Assembly (NCBI GenBank): GCA_943371025.1
Contig: CALRTC020000012.1
Coordinates: 93,481 to 157,480 of the forward strand
Length of the DNA: 64,000 bases
Direction: 5' to 3'
Source: Niveispirillum sp943371025
GTDB lineage: Bacteria; Pseudomonadota; Alphaproteobacteria; Azospirillales; Azospirillaceae
In this document: positions 1-7,191 of the stretch, one piece after another
Layout: each line of letters opens with the position of its first letter
Numbering within the stretch: the first letter of the stretch is position 1
Position numbers and translations under genes: made by a program
Notes under the pieces: generated by a model
Told to the model about the DNA's origin: nothing
Seen by the model: the letters and a program-made list of their open reading frames with translations, nothing else
Database searches by the model: none

Positions 1-626
1 AGATCTGCGGGATCAGCACACCGGACGCCATGCAGGCGGCCCTGGATGGCGGGGCCCGCTGGGTGGGGCTGGTCTTCTTCCCCAAATCGCCGCGCAATGT
101 CTCCATCGCTACGGCGGCCGAACTGTCGCGCATGGTGGGCACGGGTACCCGCGTCGTCGGCCTGTTTGTCGATCCGACGGATGAATTGCTGGACGATGTG
201 ACGGGACAAGTGCCGCTGGACCTGATCCAGTTGCATGGGGGCGAGACGCCAGAGCGCGTGGCGGCCATCAAGGCCCGCTTCAACCTGCCCGTCATGAAGG
301 CGGTGAAGGTGGCCGAACCGGCCGATCTGGATGCGGCCAAGCTGTTCGAGCCGGTGGCCGACCTGCTGCTGTTCGATGCCAAGCCCCCCAAGGGCGCGGT
401 GCTGCCCGGCGGCAATGGCGTCAGCTTCGACTGGTCGCTGCTGGCGGGCCGGACCTGGGATAAGCCCTGGATGCTGTCGGGCGGGCTGGACCCGGCCAAC
501 GTGGCGGACGCCATCCGCGCCACGGGCGCGACGGCTGTCGATGTGTCGTCCGGCGTGGAAGAGGCGCCGGGGGTCAAAAGTCCGGCCCTGATCCGCGCGT
601 TCCTGCAAGCCGTTGCACGGCCATGA
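1..626 (+). CDS. trpF: Phosphoribosylanthranilate isomerase, 5' truncated by window edge
   Basis: TrpF converts N-(5-phosphoribosyl)anthranilate to its carboxyphenylaminodeoxyribulose form, the third step of tryptophan synthesis in the cytosol. The reading frame is already open at base 3, where it encodes ICGISTPDAM; the ICG belongs to the conserved N-terminal KICG motif, so only a few residues are missing and the internal ATG at 30 is not the real start. About 207 residues are visible. Family features are GLVFFPKSPRNV after the first strand, LIQLHG in the middle, LLFDAK, and the phosphate-binding end LSGGLDPANV followed by DVSSGVEEAPGVK. A strong terminator follows directly, so trpB is not transcribed immediately downstream as it is in many alphaproteobacteria. 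The family assignment is secure. Confidence 0.96.
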   Translation, partial: ICGISTPDAMQAALDGGARWVGLVFFPKSPRNVSIATAAELSRMVGTGTRVVGLFVDPTDELLDDVTGQVPLDLIQLHGGETPERVAAIKARFNLPVMKAVKVAEPADLDAAKLFEPVADLLLFDAKPPKGAVLPGGNGVSFDWSLLAGRTWDKPWMLSGGLDPANVADAIRATGATAVDVSSGVEEAPGVKSPALIRAFLQAVARP

Positions 627-629
627 AAA

Positions 630-655
630 AACCCCGCCGGCAATCCGGCGGGGTT
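630..655 (+). terminator. Rho-independent terminator after trpF
   Basis: An 11-bp perfect GC-rich stem (630-640 with 645-655) closes on a four-base CAAT loop and is followed by a short T/C run (ggttcttcc). It begins four bases after the trpF stop codon. The arms end in AA/TT, so it could also serve the convergent small gene at 684-926. Confidence 0.85.
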
Positions 656-683
656 CTTCCAGAAAACAAGGTGGACGTGACGA

Positions 684-926
684 TTACTCGTCCTCGCCTT
701 CCTCGGCATCGGCTTCGATCTGGTCGGCCAGATCGCGCAGCATGTCGGCCACATCCTCATGGCTCGTCTCTTCGACGGCCTGGTTGACGGCGGCTTCGAT
801 CATGGCAATGGCGACGTATCCGGAAAGCGCGCCACCTTCCTTCATGGCCGCTTCAAGGTGCTTTTCGGCCAGATCAAGCGCCTTGTCGAAAAGCTGCTCG
901 GCGGCGCTGGTGTTGGCATCGGTCAT
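684..926 (-). CDS. Small acidic helical protein, function unknown
   Basis: This 80-residue protein begins MTDANTSAAEQLFDKALDLA and ends in an acidic tail, EADAEEGEDE. It is predicted to be almost entirely helical, with no signal peptide, membrane segment or cysteine. The start at 926 is chosen because AGGGAG lies at a suitable distance upstream; the frame stays open to 1025, but that extension reads as arginine/glycine-rich non-coding sequence. It converges on trpF and shares its terminator region. The codon pattern (G/C third positions) supports a real gene. I do not recognise the family. Confidence 0.7.
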   Translation of the reverse strand: MTDANTSAAEQLFDKALDLAEKHLEAAMKEGGALSGYVAIAMIEAAVNQAVEETSHEDVADMLRDLADQIEADAEEGEDE

Positions 927-1079
927 GGTGGGGGCTCCCTTCCGGGCAAAGTGTTCAAGTAGCGACCTTCTACCATCCTTTCCGCCGGACGGCTTGCCAA
1001 AATCGCGCCGCCCCCCTATGCCCAAGATGAAATTTGATGGATATCACGCCGGTGCCACCGGCCCCCGGGGACCCGTGCC

Positions 1080-1523
1080 ATGAAAGCTGGCAGCAGCGTC
1101 GATCATGCCCGTCTGACCGATCCGGCACTCTACCGGTTCTGGCAGGATGAACATGTGCGTTTCGCCGACCTGGACCCGGTCGGGCATGCCAATAACAACG
1201 CCATCGGGGCCTATTTCGAAAATGCCCGTGTCGGCCTGTTGACCGCGGCGGACGTGTATGCGCACTTGCCGGGCCAGGCCGTGGTTCTGCGCTGCACCGT
1301 GTTCGAATTCCTGGGCGAGATCCATTATCCGGCACCCTTGCGCATCGGCCTGGGGGTGATCGCGCTGGGCACGAGTTCCATCCGGGTTGCAGGCGCCCTT
1401 TTCGTTGGCGAAACGATCAAGGCCACGCATGACGCAACCCAGGTGCTGATCGATCGTGCGACCCGCCGGCCGGTCCCGATCCCCGATGCTGCCCGTACCG
1501 CCCTTGCCCCCTTCCGACTGTGA
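1080..1523 (+). CDS. Acyl-CoA thioesterase, hotdog fold (4HBT)
   Basis: This 147-residue protein resembles the YbgC/FadM type of 4-hydroxybenzoyl-CoA thioesterase-like enzymes, which hydrolyse acyl-CoA thioesters in the cytosol. The signature is at residues about 28-42, VRFADLDPVGHANNNAIG: the aspartate in FADLDPVGHANN is the usual catalytic or structural acid and precedes the long hotdog helix (YFENARVGLL). The C-terminal strands (GTSSIRVAGALFVGE, ATQVLIDRATRRPVPIP) match the family. Length is typical. The substrate cannot be inferred. The RNA methyltransferase gene follows after 19 bases. Confidence 0.85.
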   Translation: MKAGSSVDHARLTDPALYRFWQDEHVRFADLDPVGHANNNAIGAYFENARVGLLTAADVYAHLPGQAVVLRCTVFEFLGEIHYPAPLRIGLGVIALGTSSIRVAGALFVGETIKATHDATQVLIDRATRRPVPIPDAARTALAPFRL

Positions 1524-1542
1524 TTATTCTGGAATCGTAACA

Positions 1543-2883
1543 ATGCCACCCCGCAAGCCCGCCCGTCGTTCCGGCCCCGCCCGTCCGCCTCAGCGTCACA
1601 CACCGGAGCCGCCCACGCATGGCCCGGTGGAAGTGGTCATCACCCGCGTCGGCGGGCGCGGCGATGGGTTGGCGGAATGGGATGGACACCGGCTTTATGT
1701 GCCGCAGACCCTGGTGGGCGACCGGCTGATGGTGAAGTTCGGCGCCCATCGCGGTGATGGCTGGGAAGGTGTGCCCGTCACCCTGCTGGAAGAAGGCAAG
1801 GGACGGGCGGAGCCGCCCTGTCCGCATTTCGGCAGCTGCGGCGGCTGCGTGGCCCAGCATATGGACGACGCCGCCTATGCGACCTGGAAGATGGAGGCGC
1901 TGACCACCGTGCTGGGCCGGTCGGGTCTGCTGGGCGACGGTGTCACACTGCATCCGATGGCCCGCACCTCTCCCGGTGGCCGTCGCCGCGCCGTGATGAA
2001 TGCCGTGCGCCGGGGCAGCCGCGTCTGGCTGGGGTTTAACGAGGCGCATTCACACCGGCTGGTCGACCTGAGTGATTGCAGCGTGCTGGCCCCGGCGCTG
2101 GTGGCGCTGATCGCGCCGCTGCGTCAGGCGCTGGCCCCGCTGCTGGCCGACGGGCAGTCGCTGGACGTGGCCATGACCCTGCTGGATGACGGGGTGGACA
2201 TGGTGCTGGAGGGGCTGAGCCGCCCGGACCTGCGCACCCTGGAACATCTGGTCGAATTCGCCACGGCCCAGGATCTGGCCCGCCTGTCCTGGCGGGCGCG
2301 GGAATGGCAGCCGGCCGAACCCATCGCCATGCGCCGGTCGGGCGTGCTGGGTTTCGGGTCGGTCACCGTCTCACCGGCACCTGGCGCCTTTTTGCAGGCC
2401 AGCCGCGAGGGAGAGGCGGCGCTGGTGGCCGCCACCCTGGCTGGCGTGGGGGATGCCGCTGCCATCGCCGATCTGTTCGCCGGCAGCGGCACCTTCAGCT
2501 TCCCGCTGGCCGCCAAGGGCAAGGTGCATGCGGTGGAAAGCGAGCCGGACGCCTTCAACACCCTGTCGTCCGGGGCGCGGCAGACAGGCGGCAAGGTGAC
2601 GGTGGAAAAGCGCGACCTGTTCCGCGACCCGCTGCCCCCCTATGACCTGAACCGGTTCCAGGCCGTGGTCTTCGACCCGCCGCGGGCCGGGGCCCAGGCG
2701 CAGGCCGCGCAGATCGCGGCATCCACCGTGCCCGTCGCCGTGGGCGTATCCTGCAACCCCGTCAGCTTTGCCCGCGATGCGGCCCTGCTGATCGAAGGCG
2801 GTTACCGCCTGACCGATATCTGGCCCGTCGATCAGTTCCTGTGGTCATCGCATATGGAACTGGTGGGCTGGTTCCGGCGGTAA
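1543..2883 (+). CDS. 23S rRNA (uracil-5-)-methyltransferase, RumA/RlmD type with Fe-S motif
   Basis: This 446-residue class I SAM-dependent enzyme methylates C5 of a uridine in rRNA (RlmD/RlmC) or possibly tRNA (TrmA-like). In order it shows an N-terminal TRAM-like domain (VEVVITRVGGRGDG to VTLLEEGKG), a cysteine cluster for a 4Fe-4S centre (CPHFGSCGGC), the SAM motif I FAGSGTFSFPLA, the FDPPRAG motif, and the catalytic-cysteine motif VSCNP near residue 405. The basic, proline-rich N-terminal leader (MPPRKPARRSG) is typical of alphaproteobacterial members. The ATG at 1543 is preferred over the upstream in-frame codon at 1456, which would overlap the thioesterase gene. The choice between RlmC and RlmD specificity is open. 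Confidence 0.88.
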   Translation: MPPRKPARRSGPARPPQRHTPEPPTHGPVEVVITRVGGRGDGLAEWDGHRLYVPQTLVGDRLMVKFGAHRGDGWEGVPVTLLEEGKGRAEPPCPHFGSCGGCVAQHMDDAAYATWKMEALTTVLGRSGLLGDGVTLHPMARTSPGGRRRAVMNAVRRGSRVWLGFNEAHSHRLVDLSDCSVLAPALVALIAPLRQALAPLLADGQSLDVAMTLLDDGVDMVLEGLSRPDLRTLEHLVEFATAQDLARLSWRAREWQPAEPIAMRRSGVLGFGSVTVSPAPGAFLQASREGEAALVAATLAGVGDAAAIADLFAGSGTFSFPLAAKGKVHAVESEPDAFNTLSSGARQTGGKVTVEKRDLFRDPLPPYDLNRFQAVVFDPPRAGAQAQAAQIAASTVPVAVGVSCNPVSFARDAALLIEGGYRLTDIWPVDQFLWSSHMELVGWFRR

Positions 2884-2957
2884 ACCTGAACAGGCGCACC
2901 CCGGCCCCGGCAATGGGGACCGGGGTGCGGCACAGGCGGGAAAGGTCGGGGGAACCC

Positions 2958-3884
2958 TTACGCCGCCTTGTGGCCTTCGCATTGGGCGCCCAGCGTGAAC
3001 ACCCCGTCGGTGGACAGCATCTCTGTCGGCGCAATCTCCGGCAGGGTGCGCAGGCGGGCGTAGAGCGGGGTGAAATCCACCGCCGTCGCGTCCATCAGCT
3101 GGTCATAGCTGTCCAGCACGAAATAGGTCTGCTGGTAATCATCAATGCGATACCGGGTCCGCATGACGCGTTCCAGGTCAAAGCCGATGCGGTGCGGCAT
3201 CGGGCTGTCGATGCAGAACTGCGTCTCCCCCCGCGATGACAGCATGCCCGCACCATAGGCGCGCAGACCGTCCTTCGTGTTGATCAGCCCGAATTCCACC
3301 ATATACCAGTAAAGCCGGGCCAGCTGTTCCTGACCGCCCAGCGCCAGCGCCTTGGCCCCGCCATGGCCATAGGCCTGAAGATAGTCGGCAAAGACGGGAT
3401 GGGTCAGCAGCGGCACATGGCCGAAGAAATCGTGGAACACATCCGGTTCCACCAGATAATCCATCTCCTCCGGCGTGCGGATCCAGTTGGTGACGGGGAA
3501 GCGGCGCGCGGCCAGATGTTCGAAGAATTCCTTGTCCGGGATCAGGCCCGGCAAGGCCACCAGCGACCAGCCCGTGGCCTTCATCAGCACATCCGATGCG
3601 CGGCGGAAATCCGGGATACCGTCGCGCACGTCCAGCCGCTTCAGCCCTTCGATGAATTCCGGCGCCGCGTAACGGGGCAGAAGCGCCGACTGCCGGTCGA
3701 ACAGGGTGCGCCACAGCGCATGCTCTCCAGCGCTGTAATCTTCCCAGCGCTGGTCGGTGGTGTAGTCGGCCTGTACCCGGCTGTAATCACCGCGCAGCGC
3801 CTTGTCCGTCTTGCCGCTGTCGGCCAGGCGTGCCGCGAAATCGCCGGAGGAGGCGTTGCCAGCGGGCGCGTTGATCGTCTTCAT
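2958..3884 (-). CDS. phhA: Phenylalanine 4-monooxygenase
   Basis: This tetrahydropterin-dependent, non-haem iron hydroxylase converts phenylalanine to tyrosine. It has 308 residues and, like other bacterial forms, no regulatory ACT domain. The iron ligands are visible as the two histidines in FHDFFGHVPLL (around residue 150) and the glutamate in YWYMVEFGL about 40 residues later; WIRTPEEMDYLVEPD and SSRGETQFCIDSP are further family blocks. It lies on the same strand as the Lrp-type regulator upstream and near hppD, so the locus carries phenylalanine through tyrosine towards homogentisate. Homogentisate dioxygenase is not in the window. Confidence 0.97.
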   Translation of the reverse strand: MKTINAPAGNASSGDFAARLADSGKTDKALRGDYSRVQADYTTDQRWEDYSAGEHALWRTLFDRQSALLPRYAAPEFIEGLKRLDVRDGIPDFRRASDVLMKATGWSLVALPGLIPDKEFFEHLAARRFPVTNWIRTPEEMDYLVEPDVFHDFFGHVPLLTHPVFADYLQAYGHGGAKALALGGQEQLARLYWYMVEFGLINTKDGLRAYGAGMLSSRGETQFCIDSPMPHRIGFDLERVMRTRYRIDDYQQTYFVLDSYDQLMDATAVDFTPLYARLRTLPEIAPTEMLSTDGVFTLGAQCEGHKAA

Positions 3885-3980
3885 GATGGCTCCGTCCCCA
3901 AATCATGCGGGATATGTTGGAAGCCATCATAGCGTCAGCGCCGGGGCATTTCCTTGCGGATATGCTCCAGGTTGGGGGTG

Positions 3981-3995
3981 TTTGCGCAATTATAT
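3981..3995. promoter_or_regulatory. Candidate regulator site upstream of phhA
   Basis: The phhA upstream region contains TTTGCGCAATTATAT. The core GCGCAATT (3984-3991) recurs at 4536-4543 in the spacer between the Lrp-type gene and hppD. The shared 8-mer in the two control regions of one pathway suggests a common operator, possibly for the Lrp-type protein, but this is inference from two sites only. Confidence 0.3.
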
Positions 3996-4034
3996 CCGGG
4001 TATCGCGTCGGTCCAGCGCCATCTCCTGCCGGGT

Positions 4035-4511
4035 TTAGGTTGGTTTCGGCAATGGCAGGGAGGTGGAGTGCTTCACCACGTCCAGCACGAAGCTGGACCG
4101 CACCTCCTTCACCCCCTTGATCGACAGCAGCTTGCGCATGGACAGGTCGGCGAAACTGTCCAGATCCTCCACCACCACCTGCAACAGGTAATCCATGTTG
4201 CCGGTCATGACGAAGCAGGACACCACCTCCGGCAGCAGCAGGATGCCGCGCCGGAAATCGGCATCGCCTTCGGCATTCTGGTCGATCTTCACCTCGACAA
4301 AGGCGACGACGCCCATGCCCAGCTTGCGCCGGTCCAGGATGGCAGTATAGCCCTGGATGAAGCCCTTTTCCTCCAGGTCGCGCACGCGGCGCAGGCAGGG
4401 GCTGGGCGACAGCCCCACCTGGTCGGCCAGGTCCACATTGGACAGGCGCCCATTGCGCTGCAATGCAGCAAGTATGCGGATATCTGCTGCATCCAAACCG
4501 CTCGCACTCAT
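4035..4511 (-). CDS. Lrp/AsnC family transcriptional regulator
   Basis: This 158-residue protein has the family layout: an N-terminal helix-turn-helix (DIRILAALQRNGRLSNVDLADQVGLSPSPCLRRVRDLEE, residues about 9-47) followed by a RAM/ACT-like ligand-binding domain (VVAFVEVKID, VVSCFVMTGNMDYLLQVVVEDL). Such proteins bind amino acids and form octamers. It is divergent from hppD, with a 141-bp shared spacer, and upstream of phhA on the same strand, so it is likely the regulator of phenylalanine/tyrosine catabolism. Ligand and targets are inferred from position only. Confidence 0.93.
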   Translation of the reverse strand: MSASGLDAADIRILAALQRNGRLSNVDLADQVGLSPSPCLRRVRDLEEKGFIQGYTAILDRRKLGMGVVAFVEVKIDQNAEGDADFRRGILLLPEVVSCFVMTGNMDYLLQVVVEDLDSFADLSMRKLLSIKGVKEVRSSFVLDVVKHSTSLPLPKPT

Positions 4512-4532
4512 CTTCTGCCCTCAATTCGAATA

Positions 4533-4545
4533 TTGGCGCAATTTC
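4533..4545. promoter_or_regulatory. Candidate regulator site between lrp-type gene and hppD
   Basis: TTGGCGCAATTTC in the divergent spacer matches the phhA upstream element (TTTGCGCAATT) over nearly eleven bases. It lies about 25 bp before the regulator start and about 110 bp before hppD. It is a plausible autoregulatory or operator site, not demonstrated. Confidence 0.28.
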
Positions 4546-4652
4546 TCACCAGACACTGCCAGATTCCGAATGCAGTTCGCAAGGACATGCCCGTGGGTTC
4601 AGCCCTATTATCCAATCATTCCCCAACCAAGCGGATGATCAGGGAGACGACG

Positions 4653-5768
<1,116 letters not shown>

Positions 5769-5775
5769 TACTGAT

Positions 5776-5812
5776 CTGCATTGATCAGAACCTGCGGTTC
5801 AGATCAATGCAG
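5776..5812 (+). terminator. Hairpin after hppD
   Basis: Two 16-base arms, ctgcattgatcagaac and gttcagatcaatgcag, pair with one mismatch around a five-base loop, starting seven bases after the hppD stop. There is no T-tract, so it may act as an mRNA-stabilising 3' hairpin rather than a classical terminator. Confidence 0.6.
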
Positions 5813-5873
5813 CCCTCAGGCGCCGCTTGCCGCCATCCGGCGGCTTGGCTTCACGCGACCATGGGGTCGCGGG
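5813..5873. repeat. Dispersed palindromic repeat, family A, copy 1
   Basis: The segment from ccctcaggcgccg through gccgccatccggcggcttgg to gcgacca..ggtcgcgggc matches 19339-19399 almost base for base over about 60 nt. Two short hairpins (gccg..cggc and gcgacc..ggtcgc) give it a REP-like structure. It lies just downstream of hppD. Confidence 0.75.
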
Positions 5874-5955
5874 CGCTCAATGCGCCAACCAAGCTAAGAT
5901 GAGTTTCACTCACCGCAGCTTGGTATAAGGCTTTGCGGCCTGATTTGCTTGTGAG

Positions 5956-5983
5956 AAGGGGTCGGCTTGTCCGGCCCCTTTTC
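5956..5983 (+). terminator. Rho-independent terminator-like hairpin in a gene-free stretch
   Basis: AAGGGGTCGG pairs with CCGGCCCCTT (one G-T wobble) around a CTTGT loop and is followed by TT. It sits in the 408-bp gene-free stretch 5769-6176, which otherwise holds a repeat, further hairpins (6008-6033 and 6091-6116) and a duplicated gene tail, and no convincing coding region. Confidence 0.6.
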
Positions 5984-6044
5984 CATGGGTCGGAGAAATG
6001 CCGAAGGGATGCCGGCGGTAATATCCCGGCATCCCCCCGGTTCA

Positions 6045-6093
6045 CGCGTCACCCCCGCGACGCGCCGGCCATGGCGGTGGCCGGATCGGCGGC
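6045..6093 (-). pseudogene. Duplicated 3' tail of the neighbouring DUF6607-like gene
   Basis: Read on the minus strand, this stretch encodes ADPATAMAGASRG followed by a stop codon, closely matching the last residues of the gene at 6177-7178 (KPAAATAGASLG and stop). At DNA level 31 of 36 bases from 6049 match those from 6177. It looks like the remnant of a tandem duplication whose remaining copy has been lost. Confidence 0.5.
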
Positions 6094-6130
6094 AGGACAG
6101 ATGGGACCGTCCTGCCAAACCCTTGAAACT

Positions 6131-6168
6131 CTCCCCGGTGGAAGCTGGTCACTTCTTCCACCGGGGAG
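6131..6168 (-). terminator. Terminator-like hairpin after the DUF6607-like gene
   Basis: A perfect 14-bp stem (ctccccggtggaag with cttccaccggggag) closes on a ten-base loop eight bases beyond the stop codon of the minus-strand gene at 6177. The run that follows on the minus strand (agtttcaaggg) is only weakly T-rich. Confidence 0.65.
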
Positions 6169-6176
6169 CCCCCGCG

Positions 6177-7178
6177 TCACCCAAGCGACGCGCCGGCCGT
6201 GGCAGCGGCCGGTTTGGTGGATCGGTCGATCAGGAAACGGGCACGGGCCACCGCGTCGGACAGCGCCAGCTTGCCCGCGGCCAGATCATCGGCCATGGTC
6301 ATCAGTTCCTTGCCCGTGCTGGACCCGCTTTCCGCTTCCTGCACCAGATGGATGCCGCCATCGCGCGTGGCGACAGCGTCCCAGGCAGCGCGCACGGCGG
6401 CCCAGAAGGTGGCCGTCCTGGCCATGTAATCATCGGCCGCCTTGAAATCGAAATCGGTGGACGGGACATAGGAATTCAGCACCACCTCATGCACGAAGGT
6501 GGTCAGCTTACCGTCGCGCGTGCCGACCTTGGCATTGTCCTGTTCATGCACCCAGCCCTGATGGGTCAGGGCATGGCGGTTGGTGCCGATATAGCGGTCA
6601 TAGACCGGGTGGCGCACGGCGTCGCGGCGGGCCAGGGGCCGGGCCGTCTCCGCGCTGATCCAGCGATCCTCGCCCCGGTCATGCCGCCATTGCCCCACCC
6701 CGCCATAACGCGGGCTGTCATCGGTCTGCCAGACGGTCTGCGACCAAGCGTCGGTCCGCTCCGCGGCGGGCACCGGGGTCAGCTTCCACTGGTCCGGACC
6801 CGTATAGGTCAGGACCTTTTCCGGCTCATAGGTCCAGTCCTGGCGCCAATGCTTGACGATGGCGGGCTTGTCCTCCTCGTCCTTGACCACCAGCAGATGC
6901 TGCAGGCGGATGGTCCGGCCGGTATCCTCAATGACGCGCACAGCCTCATACCCGCCGCTGCGCTTGGGCTCCAGCGGCTCGTACCCGGGGACGAGGGCCA
7001 CCGTTTCGCGGAAGTCGAACTTCACGCGATAGGTGCCGGCCATGGCCAGGATGGCGGCGCGGTCGGCGTTGAAACGGGTGCAGTCAGCCTTGCCGCAATC
7101 AGCCGCAGTCTGGGCCAGCGCGGGGACGCTGACCGAGACGGTCAACGCCAGCACTGCTGAGCGAAACAGGTTCTTCAT
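6177..7178 (-). CDS. Secreted DUF6607-like protein beside a TonB receptor
   Basis: This 333-residue protein has a clear Sec signal peptide (MKNLFRSAVLALTVSVSVPALAQ) and is predicted to be periplasmic. Two cysteines follow soon after the cleavage site (DCGKADC). The body contains blocks such as YRVKFDFRETVALVPGYE, RLQHLLVV and HWRQDWTYEP, many tryptophans and tyrosines, and a helical C-terminus. This resembles the DUF6607 family, whose members are often found next to TonB-dependent haem receptors; that match is from memory, not a search. It lies 13 bases downstream of the receptor gene on the same strand, so the two are very probably one operon with a shared role in iron or haem acquisition. 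The biochemical role is unknown. Confidence 0.72.
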   Translation of the reverse strand: MKNLFRSAVLALTVSVSVPALAQTAADCGKADCTRFNADRAAILAMAGTYRVKFDFRETVALVPGYEPLEPKRSGGYEAVRVIEDTGRTIRLQHLLVVKDEEDKPAIVKHWRQDWTYEPEKVLTYTGPDQWKLTPVPAAERTDAWSQTVWQTDDSPRYGGVGQWRHDRGEDRWISAETARPLARRDAVRHPVYDRYIGTNRHALTHQGWVHEQDNAKVGTRDGKLTTFVHEVVLNSYVPSTDFDFKAADDYMARTATFWAAVRAAWDAVATRDGGIHLVQEAESGSSTGKELMTMADDLAAGKLALSDAVARARFLIDRSTKPAAATAGASLG

Positions 7179-7191
7179 GATCGGGGGTTCC

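Noticed and set aside
5906..6118. 70-codon frame in the gene-free stretch after hppD
   Set aside because: It runs through hairpins and the duplicated gene tail in a different frame and shows no coding signature.
6177..7160. Plus-strand open frame opposite the DUF6607-like gene
   Set aside because: The minus-strand protein has a convincing signal peptide and operon context; the plus-strand product has neither.
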